DNA of 64,000 bases from assembly GCF_025791835.1 (NCBI RefSeq), contig NZ_JAOXLP010000008.1, forward strand, positions 1-64,000, in the 5' to 3' direction. The notes beneath the pieces were generated by a model, which was not told where the DNA came from, made no database searches, and saw only the letters and a program-made list of their open reading frames with translations. This document shows positions 25,064-35,253 of the stretch, piece after piece. The DNA comes from Roseomonas xinghualingensis (GTDB taxonomy: Bacteria > Pseudomonadota > Alphaproteobacteria > Acetobacterales > Acetobacteraceae). The first letter of the stretch is position 1, and the number at the start of each line of letters is the position of its first letter. The position numbers and the translations under genes are program-made.

Positions 25064-26379
25064 CCCGCCAGCTCCGCCGTATCGATCCGCGCAGCCGCTT
25101 CGGCGATGATGTGAATGGCACGGTCGATCTGCTCATCGCTGTGCTCGGCGGAGAGAAAGAAGCGCAGTCGCGCCGCGCGCTCAGGCACGGCCGGGAAGGT
25201 GATGGGCTGCACGTTCACGCCACGCTTGAACAACTCGGCCGAGAGCCGCCCGGCACGGACGGAGGAGCCGGTCATCAGCGGCACGATGGCATGCCCGGCC
25301 GAGGCGCCGGCATCCAGCCCGCGCGCCCGCAGCCCATCGCGGAAGCGGGTGGCATTGGCGTTGAGCTTCGCGACCCGCCAGGCTTCCTCACCCATGATGC
25401 GCAGCGACTCCAGTGCCGAGGCCGCCAGCACTGGTGCGAGGCCAACGGAATAGACGAAGCCTGGCGCGGTATGGCGCAGCCAGTCGATCAGCTGGCGCTT
25501 CGCGGCGATGTAGCCGCCGCAGGAGGACAGGGTCTTGGAGAGCGTGCCCATCCAGATGTCCACGCCCGCGGGATCGACGCCCTGCAACTCGGCGAGACCA
25601 TGGCCGGTCGGGCCGAGCACGCCCATGGCATGCGCCTCATCCACCATGAGCCAGGCGTCGTGCCGACGGGCTATCTCGATGAAGCGCGCCAGGTTGGGCA
25701 CGTCGCCATCCATCGAGTAATGGCCCTCGATCACAAGGAGCGCGCGGCCGGCGTTGCGGCGCGCGGCCGCCAGCTCGCGTTCGGCGGCCTGCGGGTCGTT
25801 ATGGGCGAAGGGCAGGCGGCGGGCGCCGGAAAGACGGGCGCCCTCCACGCAGGAATTATGAATCATCGCGTCATGCACGATCACGTCGCGCGGGCCCATC
25901 AGATGGCCGATCACCGTGACATTCGTGGCGTGGCCCGAGACGAAGCAGAGCGCCGCCTCGGTGCGGTAATGTGCCGCCAGCGCCGCTTCCAGCTGCGCAT
26001 GCAGCGGCCTTTCGCCGGAAACGACGCGCGAGGCGGAGGCCGAGACGCCGTAACGGTCGATCGCCGCATGAGCAGCAGCGCGCACGCGCGGATCGGCATT
26101 CAGGCCAAGATAATTGTAGGAGGAAAAATTCAGATACTCGGCTTCGCCGATCACAGTGGTGGCGGCGGCCACACCCTCATGGGGCCGGAAGAAGGGATTG
26201 GGAAGGTCGAGCGCCTCCATCGCCGTTTTCACCAGTTCGAAGTCGCGCAGCGCGGGCAGGTCCCCGAAGGAGCGCGCGCCTTCAGGCGCCCCGGCTTCCT
26301 CCTGCCGGGCGCGGCGCTTGGAAAGCCGCTGCAGCAGGGCGAGGCGCGCGGTGGCGGAAAGGCCGGTGCCCTGGGTCAA
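25060..26379 (-). CDS. PLP-dependent alpha-oxoamine synthase (RkpG-like)
   Basis: A 439-residue fold-type I PLP enzyme of the 8-amino-7-oxononanoate synthase/serine palmitoyltransferase group. It has LNFSSYNYLGLNADP, VDEAHAMGVLGPTG and the PLP-lysine block GTLSKTLSSCGGYIA. It would condense an acyl thioester with an amino acid, with loss of CO2, to give an alpha-amino ketone. The ~60-residue N-terminal extension resembles RkpG of the rhizobial capsule locus more than BioF. The TTG start is supported by GGAG 8 bases upstream, the same arrangement as for the next gene. It follows the PKS gene by 27 bp, so the PKS product is its likely acyl donor. Confidence 0.88.
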   Translation of the reverse strand: MTQGTGLSATARLALLQRLSKRRARQEEAGAPEGARSFGDLPALRDFELVKTAMEALDLPNPFFRPHEGVAAATTVIGEAEYLNFSSYNYLGLNADPRVRAAAHAAIDRYGVSASASRVVSGERPLHAQLEAALAAHYRTEAALCFVSGHATNVTVIGHLMGPRDVIVHDAMIHNSCVEGARLSGARRLPFAHNDPQAAERELAAARRNAGRALLVIEGHYSMDGDVPNLARFIEIARRHDAWLMVDEAHAMGVLGPTGHGLAELQGVDPAGVDIWMGTLSKTLSSCGGYIAAKRQLIDWLRHTAPGFVYSVGLAPVLAASALESLRIMGEEAWRVAKLNANATRFRDGLRARGLDAGASAGHAIVPLMTGSSVRAGRLSAELFKRGVNVQPITFPAVPERAARLRFFLSAEHSDEQIDRAIHIIAEAAARIDTAELAG

Positions 26380-26406
26380 GCCTGAGTCTCCATCGGAGAA
26401 ACCTTG

Positions 26407-29400
26407 TCATTCGCCTTGCGTGGCTAGTTTTGCGTCAGCCGGAGTGGGTTCTGGCGTCGGGGTCGGTAGCGCACCCGGCTCGAAACGGTCCAGCAGGGTG
26501 TCGATCTCGGCTTCCCGCGCTCCACCGGAGAGTCCTTCCACCATGCGCGCGGCGAGGCCAGCAACAGTAAGGTCCTCTGTCACGGCCGAGAGCGGCACGG
26601 ACATGCCAAGGCGCGCCTCCAGCGCTCCCCGCAATTCGAGCGCGCCGAGGCTGTCCAGGCCCATCCGGACCACAGGCGCATCGGCGGCAATGCTCTCGGG
26701 AGCCAGCCGCAGGATGCGGCCCAACTCCTCCACGCCGATGCGTGCCAGCAGGGCGCGCGCATCGTCCGGGGGCAGGGCCAGCAGATGGGCGCGCATATCG
26801 GCAATCCCGGCGTCACTCTCCTCCGCCCGGCCTCGCAGTGCGGCGAAGGCGGGCTCGCGCAGCACCGGCAGGGTGGCGCCGATGCGCGTCCAGGCGATGC
26901 GGGCGAGGGCGACCACCGGCGCGCCGCCGGCGATCAGCCCAGGCAGCGCCTCCAGCGCTTCCCGTGCCGTCATCGGCTCCACGCCCAGGCGGCGGCCGAG
27001 GGTGCGGGCGGTCTCGGCCTCGCGTGCCAGGATGCCGGCATCGGCGATCGGGCCCCATCCCACCGCGAGCGCCGGGAGTCCCCTGGCGCGGCGGCGGCGG
27101 GCCAGGGCCTCCAGCGCCGCATTGGCCGCGACATAATTCGCCTGCCCCGGATTGCCGAGGCTGGTGGTCGCCGAGGAGAAGAGCAGGAAGAGGTCGAGTG
27201 GATCCTGCGCCGTGAGGCGGTCCAGATTCTCCGCGGCCAGGAACTTCGGGCTCAGGCTGCGGGCGAAGCGTGCCGCGTCCATGGCGGTGGCGGCGCCATC
27301 GTCGAAGACTGCGGCAGCATGGACCACGCCGGTGATCGGCCCCTCATCCCGCAGCGCGGCGAGCAGCGCCTCCAGCGCGGTGGCATCGGTGGCATCCACG
27401 GCATGGGCACTGGCACGCGCACCGAGTGCGCCCAGCGCCCTGATCGCCTCCCCGACCCCCGGCGTCGCCGGGCCACGGCGGGAGAGCAGGGCGAGCCGCG
27501 TGGCGCCATGGGCCGCAAGCCATTTCGCGCATTCCAGCCCGAAGCCGGAAGTGCCGCCGGTCAGCAGGATTGTGCCTTCCCCCGGCCGCCAGGGCGCGGG
27601 GCGCGGTGCCTGGGCGCGGGGCGGGGTGAGGACGATCTTGCCGATATGGGCACTGGCCTGAAGCAGCCGGAAGGCATCCTCCGCTCCCTCCGCCGCCCGG
27701 CGCGTATAGGGCAGGGGGCGGAAATCGCCGCTGGTCAGGCGGCCGCGGATGGATTCCAGCAGCCGCGCCGCCTCGGCGGGGCGGGCGCGGGGAAGCTGGT
27801 CCACATCCACGCCGAAATAGGTGACGTTGCGGCGGAAGGGACGAACGGCGATCCGCCGGTCCTCGGCGTAGTCGCGCTTGCCCAGCTCCACGAAGCGGCC
27901 AAAGGGCTTCACCAGGGCAATGGAGCGCTCCATCGCCTCACCGGCCAGGGAGTTCAGAACCACATCCACGCCATCCGGCCAGTGGCGGCGCAGCGCGTCG
28001 TCGAAGCCCGCATCGCGGCTATCCAGAACCAGAGCCGCACCGGCGGCACGGAGGAAGGCGCGCTTGGCCTCGGTACCGGCGGTCATCGCCACCTCTGCCC
28101 CCGCGGCTCGGGCTACCTGCAACGCGGCCAGCCCGACTGCGCCGGCACCGCCATGGACCAGCACCCGCTCCCCCGGTGCCAGCCGCGCGCAGGTCTCCAG
28201 CGCATAGACGGCGGTGAGGAAGGCCACCGGGATGGTCGCCGCGGCGGTGAAGATCAGCCCTTCCGGGATCGGGGCCAGGGCCTCGGCACGTGTGAGGGCG
28301 AGGCTGGCCAGGGCATGTGGCGCGAAACCGAAGACCCGCGTGCCTGGATGGAAGGGCGTGCCCGGGCCGGTGGCTTCGACTACCCCCGCGCATTCCATGC
28401 CCAGCCCGGCCCCGGCGAAGCCATCCTTCAGCGTCTCCTCGGGCAGCAGCCCCTGGGCCCACATCAGGTCGCGGAAGTTGAGCCCGGCGGCCTCCACCCG
28501 CAGCAGCACCTCGCCGGGGCCCGGAGCCGGAAGGGCTTCCATCGGATCCCAGGACAGGGAGGTGAGGGCGCCAGGCTGGCGCACCGAGAGCCGCGCCGCC
28601 TGGCTGGGGCCGGGTGGCGCGACACCCTGTGCCATCCGCGGCGCGCGCCGGGAGGAAAGGCCGAGGACCAGCTCGGGTTCCGTGCCGGGCGAGAGCAGTT
28701 CCGGCAGCAGCCGGTGCGCGGCGGCTTCGGGAGCCAGGGCGGCATCGATCAGGATTCGGCGCGGCTTGAGATTCTGCATCTCATTGGCCAGCACCCGGCC
28801 AAGCGCCCGCACTGCCTCGGCGGAGGGTGTGGCGGAATCGCCATGGGCAACGAGGGTGAAGCCTGCACAGGTGCCTGTGGCGGCCTCAGCCAGGCAGGCG
28901 AGGCCAGCGAGGCTGGTCGGCAGGGCGGCGGGGGCCGGGTGAGTCAGCGCGACCACCATGGCATCGCGGAGGTCGCGAGGCGGTAGGGAGGAGGCATCCT
29001 CCAGCCGCCTTTCCTCTGCCGTCGTGCCAGCCTGGGTAAGCATGGCCCGCAGCGCCCTTGCGAGGGGCATGGCGCCCGCATCGGCCAGGATCAGGAAGCG
29101 GCCTTCCCGGGCTGGCGCCGGCAGGGCCGGCGTGGGGGCGGACCGCTGTGCGGCAATGAGGAAGGCAGGCCAGGGGGATGCGCGCAGCGGCTCCACCCGT
29201 ATGGCGTTCCACCCATCCTCCGCCAGCGCGTGGCGCCAGCCAGCGGCACCGGGAAGCGGAGGGGCCGTCCAGCTCTCCGGGGCCTGCCCGCGCAGGAAAT
29301 CGATCAGCCGGCTCGGTTGTGGCTCGGCGAGGAGGAGAAGGCCGCCTTCCGCGAGCGCGGAGGCCATGCCCTGGAGAATGTCGCTGCCGGCACGCCGGCG

Positions 29401-32400
29401 CGCGGCGGGATGCAGCCCGACCACGACATCCGCCACCACCGGGCAGGGGGCGCCACTGCCCGGGGCCCAGTCCAGCGAGGTCACCTCCGCCAGCTCATGC
29501 GCCGGCGGGGCAGGCCGGGCTTCGCCGGCCAGGATGTGCAGGATACGGCGCCCGGACCGGGCGAGGCTGGCCGACAGATGCCGGGTGAGTGCCGTGCAAC
29601 CAAGATCGAGCACGCGCAGCGGGCGGTCTGCGGGCCAGGAGGCGGCGAGGGCGCCGGCCGCATCCGCGAGCACCTGGGCCAGCCGCTCGAAAGCCGCGGA
29701 CTCCTCGGAAAAACGGAGGCCGGCGGTCTCGGGCGGGAGATGGCCCACCAGTGCATCGGGCAGGCGTTCCGTCGCCTGGGCAATGCTCGCGAGATCCTGC
29801 GCCAGGGCGGGGCGCTCGATCAGCACGGAGAGCCAGATGTCTTCGGGTGGCGGCAGGTCTTCGGTGGGAAGAAGGCGCCAGGTGGCGCCGTCCTGCGCTG
29901 CGAGCTGGTCCTCCTCCAGGACCCGCATCATGGCGGCCGCATAGGGCGTGGAGGGACGGATCGGCCCGTCGCCGCTCCGCGCAGCGAAGGCACGGGCAAC
30001 GGCCGCTGCAATATAGCCCTCCAGCAGCAGCGCCGGCTCGGACAGGTCCAGCGCGTCGTCGCGCGCTCCGGCGGCAGCCAGGGCGGCGGCAAGGGCCGGT
30101 TCCGGCACGGGCAGGGTCGGATCGTGGGCGGGCTGGTCCTCCAGCCGGAAGGCCATGGGCTCGGCCGTCTCCGCGCGGCTGAAGCGTGCGCGCTGGAACC
30201 AGACGCCTTCGGCCAGGGCCACGGGACGGCCGGCGGCATCGCGAAGCACCATCCTGGCCTCGGCCGCGCGCGTGCCGGCATGGGTGAGGGTAAGGGCGGC
30301 GCTCACCGCGGGGGCGGCGTTACGGGCTGCCACCAGCCGCTCGAATCGCACCGGCACCAGGGCCTCGCCCGCGGCATTCCCGGCCTGGCGCTCGGCGATC
30401 AGGGCGATCAGCCCCTGCATGGCGCCGTCGAGCCGGACCGGATGGAGCAGGAAGCCTTCATCTCCCGGCGCCTCGGCCGGGCATTCCAGGGAGACCTCGG
30501 CGGCGCGGCCGCCGGTATCCAGCGTGACCTGCCGCACCGGGCGGAAGGCAGGGCCGTAATCCAGGCCGCAGGCGGCGGCGGTGGCGTGGATCGCTGCTTC
30601 CTCCACCACGCGCCCGCCTGGCCTTGGCGAGGAGGCGGCAGGCAGTGCCTCGGCGCTGGCCGGGCGCAGCAGGCCGCGCGCATGCAGGGACCACGCCTCG
30701 CCACTCCCCCGGCGACGGGACTCCAGGCGGAAGGTTCCGTCATCGGCCAGGCGGAAGCGCATTTCCTGGCTGACGCTGTCACGGTCGCCGGGCGGCACGG
30801 GAAGCGGACGCAGGATCTGGAAGGTGGAGAGCTCCAGCGCCCCCGCCTCGGGGAAACGGCGGGCGGCGGCGGCAAGCGCCATCTCGGCCATGGCGGCCGC
30901 GGGAAACACTGGCTCTTCGCCCAGCCGGTGATCGGCCAGCCAGGGCAGGAGGGCGGTGTCGAGGTTACGCGTCCATTGCGCGAAGCCCGCCTCCGCCGGA
31001 TCGGCCTCGCGCCGGAAGCCCAGCAGCGGGTGGTCCAGCACAGGGTCATGCAGGCGCATCGCCTCCGGCGTGGCCTGGAACCAGTGGCGGGTGCGGAAAT
31101 ACGGGGTGGGTGGCAGGCCGCGCCGCTGGGCGGGGCCACGGAAGGCGGGAGCGCCGCGCGGATCGGCGCCCAGTGCCGTCGCCCGATCCGCGATGAGGGG
31201 GATGGGATCGCCCGGTGCGTCGCGCCGGGACAGGCTGGCGAGGACCGGCGTCTTCGCCTCCCGCACCGCCTCACGCAGATAGGATTGCAGGATCGGGTTC
31301 GGGCCGATCTCGATGACCAGCCGCGCCCCGAGCCGTGCAGCCTCGGCCGCCGCCCGCGCGAAATGCACCGGGGCGCGCAGGTTGCGCCACCAATAGGTGG
31401 CATCCGCCGGCCCGGTCAGGACCGCGCCGGTCACGGTGGAGAGGAAGGGCAGGCGGGGCGCCGCAGGGCGCAGCCCCTCCAGCGAGGTCCTCAGCCCCTC
31501 CTCCACCTCGTCCATGGCGGCGGAATGGAAGGCGTAGTCGAGATCCAGCTGGATGAGGGTGAGCCGGTCACGCTTCGCCGCGGCTGCAAGGCGCGCGATG
31601 GCGGCGGCGGGGCCGGCGATGGTCAGGGCGCGCGGCGCGTTGCGGGCGGCGATTTCCAGCCCGGGGCCGCATTCGGCCAGCAGCGGCGCCGCCTCTTCCT
31701 CTGTGGCGTTGAGGGCGGCCATGCGGCCCCGGCCGCGCGTGCGCGCCTGCGCCGCCGAACGGGCGACGATGAGGCGGGCGGCGCCGGGCAGGTCGAGGAT
31801 GCCGGCGGTGAGCGCCGCCGCGACCTCGCCGACCGAATGGCCGAGCACGAGACCAGGCTCGATGCCCTCTCCCGCCAGGGCGGTGGCCAGCCCGTGCTGA
31901 ACGGCGAAGAGGGCCGGCTGGGCGACCTCGGTGGCGGCGAGGGCCTCGGCCGTCAGCCCATCGGCCAGGGCGGCGGCCACGGACCAGCCGAGGCTGGGGC
32001 CAAGTTCCGCATCGACCGCCTCCACCGCCTCCCGGAAGGGTCGGGAGTGGGCCATCGCCTCGCGCGCCATGCCCGGGAACTGGGAGCCGTTGCCGGAGAA
32101 GGCGAAGGCGATGCCGCCCGTCCGCTCGGCGCCGGGCGCGTTGCCCTGGATGCCCCTGGGCTCACCTGCCGCGAAGTCGTCCAGCCCGGCCGCCAGGGTC
32201 TCGGCATCGGTGCCACGCAACACCAGCCGGTGGGGCCCGAGGTCGCGGTGGCGGGCAAGGCCGCGCAGCATGGCCGGGGCACGTTCCGGCGCCGCGCGGA
32301 GGGCGGCGGACCAGGCGGCGGCGGCGGTGGGCAGGGCTTCGGCGGAGCGGGTGGAGAGAATGAGGGGCGGCAAGGTCCCCGGGCAGGTCTCGGCGGCGCC

Positions 32401-33777
32401 GCGCGGCGCGGGCGGGGGCGCCAGAAGGAGGGAGGCGTTGGTACCGCCGAAACCGAAGGAGTTCACGCCGATCACCGGCGCCTGACCCGGCAGCGGCTCC
32501 GGCGCCGTCGGCACGCGGATGTTCAGCGCGTCGAAATCGATGCGCGGATTGGGTGCGGTGAAATGCAGGTTGGGCGGGATCACCCGCTTCTCCAGCATCA
32601 GCAGGGCCTTGATGAGGCCGGCCATGCCGGAGGCGGTTTCCAGATGGCCGATATTCGATTTCACAGACCCAAGGGGCAGCGGCGCGGTGCGGCCGGTATC
32701 CTTGCTTCCCAGGGTCTTGCCGATGGCCCAGGCCTCCACCGGGTCGCCGGCCTGGGTGCCGGTGCCATGGGCCTCGAAATAAGCCACGCGGCTGGCAGGA
32801 AGACCGGATTCGGCGAGTACGCGCCGCAGCAGTGTCGCCTGCGCCTGGGGATCGGGCAGGGAGAGGCCGATGGAACGGCCCACCGCATTCACCCCGGATG
32901 CCAGGATCACCCCGCGGATCGCATCCCCTGCCTCCAGGGCCGCGGAGAGAGGCTTGAGGATGACCATCCCTGCCCCCTCGCCGCGCACATAGCCATCCGC
33001 CGCCGCGGAGAAAGCGTGGCAGCGCCCGGTGGGGGAAAGCATGGAAGCGCGGGAGAAGCCCGTGAAGGCATAGGGCGAGAGCAGGAGCTGGACGCCGCCC
33101 ACCAGCGCCGCCTCCATCCGCCCCGCCCGTAGCGCATCCACCGCGAGGGAAAGGGCGACAAGGGAGGAGGAGCAGGCCGTGTCGATCGTCTGCGCTCCGC
33201 CGCGCAGGTCGAAGACATTGGTGATCCGGTTTCCAAGGATGGAAAGGGTGTTGCCGGTCATGAAATAGCGGTCGGCGCCGGCGGGATCGGAAAGACGCAG
33301 CTCGGCATAATCGGTGGAGGAACCACCGATGAAGACACCGATCTCCTTTCCGGCGAGGGTAGAGGGGGCCCAGCCGGCATCCTCCAGCACCTCGGCGGCC
33401 ACCTCCAGCAGGAGGCGCTGCTGCGGATCGGCCTCCTCTGCTTCCCGCGGGGAGAGGCCGAAGCGGGGGGCATCGAAGCCGCTCACATCCCCCAGATGGC
33501 CAGCGGCGAAGCTATAGGCCCTGCCGGGCTCATTGCGCCGCGGGTGATGGAACCAGTCCAGGTTGAAGCGGTCGGCCGGTAGGGTCGAAACCGCGTCTCG
33601 CCCTTCCACCAGCAAGGACCAGAAGGCGTCGAGATCGGGTGCGGCTGGAAAGCGGCAGGCGGCACCGACAATGGCGATGGGTGTCGCGGGACCGAGCTTG
33701 GGGCGGGCGGAAGCACCGGATCGCGCCCCGCCGCCCTGCAGGCGGAAAGGGAAACGCCGCATTCCGGATCGTGCCAT
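26407..33777 (-). CDS. rkpA: Type I polyketide/fatty acid synthase (RkpA-like), KS-AT-DH-MT-ER-KR-ACP
   Basis: A 2456-residue single-module, highly reducing synthase. Domain order: KS (nucleophile Cys202 in DTACSSSL, then EAHGTGT and NIGH); AT (Ser648 in GHSVGE); DH (His950 in ADHRLGEEPVFP, with a downstream LDGAMQ Asp); a methyltransferase-like stretch near 1390; a pseudo-KR; ER (LVHGGAGAVGL near 1870); KR (TGGTSGFG, Tyr2215 in NYVAAN); ACP (Ser2376 in GLDSLG). There is no thioesterase, so release needs another enzyme, most simply the adjacent oxoamine synthase. Size and context match RkpA of the Sinorhizobium capsule locus, which makes a lipid needed for K-antigen. Confidence 0.93.
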   Translation of the reverse strand: MARSGMRRFPFRLQGGGARSGASARPKLGPATPIAIVGAACRFPAAPDLDAFWSLLVEGRDAVSTLPADRFNLDWFHHPRRNEPGRAYSFAAGHLGDVSGFDAPRFGLSPREAEEADPQQRLLLEVAAEVLEDAGWAPSTLAGKEIGVFIGGSSTDYAELRLSDPAGADRYFMTGNTLSILGNRITNVFDLRGGAQTIDTACSSSLVALSLAVDALRAGRMEAALVGGVQLLLSPYAFTGFSRASMLSPTGRCHAFSAAADGYVRGEGAGMVILKPLSAALEAGDAIRGVILASGVNAVGRSIGLSLPDPQAQATLLRRVLAESGLPASRVAYFEAHGTGTQAGDPVEAWAIGKTLGSKDTGRTAPLPLGSVKSNIGHLETASGMAGLIKALLMLEKRVIPPNLHFTAPNPRIDFDALNIRVPTAPEPLPGQAPVIGVNSFGFGGTNASLLLAPPPAPRGAAETCPGTLPPLILSTRSAEALPTAAAAWSAALRAAPERAPAMLRGLARHRDLGPHRLVLRGTDAETLAAGLDDFAAGEPRGIQGNAPGAERTGGIAFAFSGNGSQFPGMAREAMAHSRPFREAVEAVDAELGPSLGWSVAAALADGLTAEALAATEVAQPALFAVQHGLATALAGEGIEPGLVLGHSVGEVAAALTAGILDLPGAARLIVARSAAQARTRGRGRMAALNATEEEAAPLLAECGPGLEIAARNAPRALTIAGPAAAIARLAAAAKRDRLTLIQLDLDYAFHSAAMDEVEEGLRTSLEGLRPAAPRLPFLSTVTGAVLTGPADATYWWRNLRAPVHFARAAAEAARLGARLVIEIGPNPILQSYLREAVREAKTPVLASLSRRDAPGDPIPLIADRATALGADPRGAPAFRGPAQRRGLPPTPYFRTRHWFQATPEAMRLHDPVLDHPLLGFRREADPAEAGFAQWTRNLDTALLPWLADHRLGEEPVFPAAAMAEMALAAAARRFPEAGALELSTFQILRPLPVPPGDRDSVSQEMRFRLADDGTFRLESRRRGSGEAWSLHARGLLRPASAEALPAASSPRPGGRVVEEAAIHATAAACGLDYGPAFRPVRQVTLDTGGRAAEVSLECPAEAPGDEGFLLHPVRLDGAMQGLIALIAERQAGNAAGEALVPVRFERLVAARNAAPAVSAALTLTHAGTRAAEARMVLRDAAGRPVALAEGVWFQRARFSRAETAEPMAFRLEDQPAHDPTLPVPEPALAAALAAAGARDDALDLSEPALLLEGYIAAAVARAFAARSGDGPIRPSTPYAAAMMRVLEEDQLAAQDGATWRLLPTEDLPPPEDIWLSVLIERPALAQDLASIAQATERLPDALVGHLPPETAGLRFSEESAAFERLAQVLADAAGALAASWPADRPLRVLDLGCTALTRHLSASLARSGRRILHILAGEARPAPPAHELAEVTSLDWAPGSGAPCPVVADVVVGLHPAARRRAGSDILQGMASALAEGGLLLLAEPQPSRLIDFLRGQAPESWTAPPLPGAAGWRHALAEDGWNAIRVEPLRASPWPAFLIAAQRSAPTPALPAPAREGRFLILADAGAMPLARALRAMLTQAGTTAEERRLEDASSLPPRDLRDAMVVALTHPAPAALPTSLAGLACLAEAATGTCAGFTLVAHGDSATPSAEAVRALGRVLANEMQNLKPRRILIDAALAPEAAAHRLLPELLSPGTEPELVLGLSSRRAPRMAQGVAPPGPSQAARLSVRQPGALTSLSWDPMEALPAPGPGEVLLRVEAAGLNFRDLMWAQGLLPEETLKDGFAGAGLGMECAGVVEATGPGTPFHPGTRVFGFAPHALASLALTRAEALAPIPEGLIFTAAATIPVAFLTAVYALETCARLAPGERVLVHGGAGAVGLAALQVARAAGAEVAMTAGTEAKRAFLRAAGAALVLDSRDAGFDDALRRHWPDGVDVVLNSLAGEAMERSIALVKPFGRFVELGKRDYAEDRRIAVRPFRRNVTYFGVDVDQLPRARPAEAARLLESIRGRLTSGDFRPLPYTRRAAEGAEDAFRLLQASAHIGKIVLTPPRAQAPRPAPWRPGEGTILLTGGTSGFGLECAKWLAAHGATRLALLSRRGPATPGVGEAIRALGALGARASAHAVDATDATALEALLAALRDEGPITGVVHAAAVFDDGAATAMDAARFARSLSPKFLAAENLDRLTAQDPLDLFLLFSSATTSLGNPGQANYVAANAALEALARRRRARGLPALAVGWGPIADAGILAREAETARTLGRRLGVEPMTAREALEALPGLIAGGAPVVALARIAWTRIGATLPVLREPAFAALRGRAEESDAGIADMRAHLLALPPDDARALLARIGVEELGRILRLAPESIAADAPVVRMGLDSLGALELRGALEARLGMSVPLSAVTEDLTVAGLAARMVEGLSGGAREAEIDTLLDRFEPGALPTPTPEPTPADAKLATQGE

Positions 33778-33801
33778 GAGAAGCTTCGTGACCTGGGAGT
33801 G

Positions 33802-35160
33802 TTAGCCGGCAGCGCCGCCGGGCCGTGTAGCCCCGGACCTCGGCCAGCGCTGCATCGCGACCTGAATGGAGGAAGGGGCGGTGTCGCTGGCGACCTTGGC
33901 CAGCAACTCGTCCACCCGGATGAAGTGGCTGTCCCAGCGTGGCGCGTGCCACCGGGAGAGACGGCTGATCTGCGCCGCGCGGGCCGCGCTGCCAGCCTCC
34001 GCATAATCGAGGATCGCATTGCGCCAGGCGACCCCATCCAGGGGGTCGAGATAGTCAGGCACGTCGCCGCCAACTTCGCGCAGGGCCGGAAGGTCCGAGC
34101 AGACGGCCGGCACGCCGAGGGTGAGCGCCTCCGCCAGCGGCAGGCCGTAGCCCTCCGCGAAGGAAGGGAAGAGGAGGGCGCGGGCGCCGCGCAGGATCTC
34201 CCACACCTCCCGGTCCGGCACCTGGCCGACCTCTTGCACCGTGCTGCGGACTGTGTCGCATCGCTCCAGGATATCGACGACGTTCTCGTTCTCCCAGCCG
34301 CGGCGGCCAATAACGAGGAGGCGCGGGGTCCGGCTGCCCAGGCGCGCCGCCATGTCGCGCCACAGATGGAACAGCAGGAGGTGGTTCTTGCGTGGCTCGA
34401 TGGTGCCGAGCACGACGAAATAGGGCTCGGTCGGCAGGGGCGGGGCGGGGGCGGATGGCGGCTCGATCCCAAGCGGGGCCACGAGCACCGGTGGAGGTGT
34501 GCGGCGGCCAACCAGATGGGGGCGGAGCGCCGCCTCCGTATGGGCAGAGTTGACGATGATGCCGTCAGCCAGCGCGGCCGAGGTGCTGATGCGGCGCAGG
34601 TGCCGTTCCGCCTGGCCGGGGCGCGCATATTCGGGATGGGTGGCGGGAATCAGGTCATGGATCAGGGGCACAAAGGCGCAGCCCAGGTCCCGGATGGCCT
34701 GGATCGACCGCTCCCGCTCCAGGGCCCGGTGCGAAACCAGGAGAAAGACCTTGGGACCCGGCCGCTTCAGGCGCCGGGCGAGTTGGCGCTGGCCGAAGCC
34801 GGCAAGGACGCGCCAGCGGAGGGCGATCGAAAGGCGCCGGGCGCGGCGCGCGGCCTCCCCGCTGGGGTCGCTGTCCTGCCAGGCGCTGGAGAGAGAGGCG
34901 ACGAGCCCCACCACGGCACGCCAGGGCAGGGCGGCATAATCGCCACCCAGGGCCTGGGCGACGAAGGTGCAGCATTCCTCGGGCAGGCTGGCCCAGCGCC
35001 GTGCATAGGCCATCTCAACCCGATCGATACCGGAAGGCGCAAGCTTCGCGCCACAGGCGAGCAGGCGCGAGACGTCGAGGACAACGTGTGGTTGTGCCAC
35101 AAGGCGACGATCAACCGTCGAAATGTCGTCGCCGCGCGGCACCCATCTCTCCTCCGGCAT
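33802..35160 (-). CDS. GT4 family glycosyltransferase at the head of the rkp operon
   Basis: A 452-residue GT-B glycosyltransferase. N-terminal part: VVLDVSRLLACGAKLAPSGI and PLIHDLIPATHPEYA. C-terminal part: VLGTIEPRKNH and the E-x7-E site FAEGYGLPLAEALTLGVP. It lies 24 bp upstream of the PKS gene on the same strand and probably opens its transcript. It resembles the GT4 half of the TPR fusion at 1815-4037. It may build the capsule repeat unit; donor and linkage are unknown. Confidence 0.85.
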   Translation of the reverse strand: MPEERWVPRGDDISTVDRRLVAQPHVVLDVSRLLACGAKLAPSGIDRVEMAYARRWASLPEECCTFVAQALGGDYAALPWRAVVGLVASLSSAWQDSDPSGEAARRARRLSIALRWRVLAGFGQRQLARRLKRPGPKVFLLVSHRALERERSIQAIRDLGCAFVPLIHDLIPATHPEYARPGQAERHLRRISTSAALADGIIVNSAHTEAALRPHLVGRRTPPPVLVAPLGIEPPSAPAPPLPTEPYFVVLGTIEPRKNHLLLFHLWRDMAARLGSRTPRLLVIGRRGWENENVVDILERCDTVRSTVQEVGQVPDREVWEILRGARALLFPSFAEGYGLPLAEALTLGVPAVCSDLPALREVGGDVPDYLDPLDGVAWRNAILDYAEAGSAARAAQISRLSRWHAPRWDSHFIRVDELLAKVASDTAPSSIQVAMQRWPRSGATRPGGAAG

Positions 35161-35253
35161 CCGAACAAAATGGAAGGTAGTCTTATATCGCAGATGCGAA
35201 GGAAAGAGCGAACTGCTTCGATGGGGCTCACGAAACCGTCATTCCGGTATCAA

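Noticed and set aside
29230..33132. A 1300-residue plus-strand open frame
   Set aside because: It lies entirely antisense to the PKS gene, whose domains and active-site residues are unambiguous; the frame has no family features.
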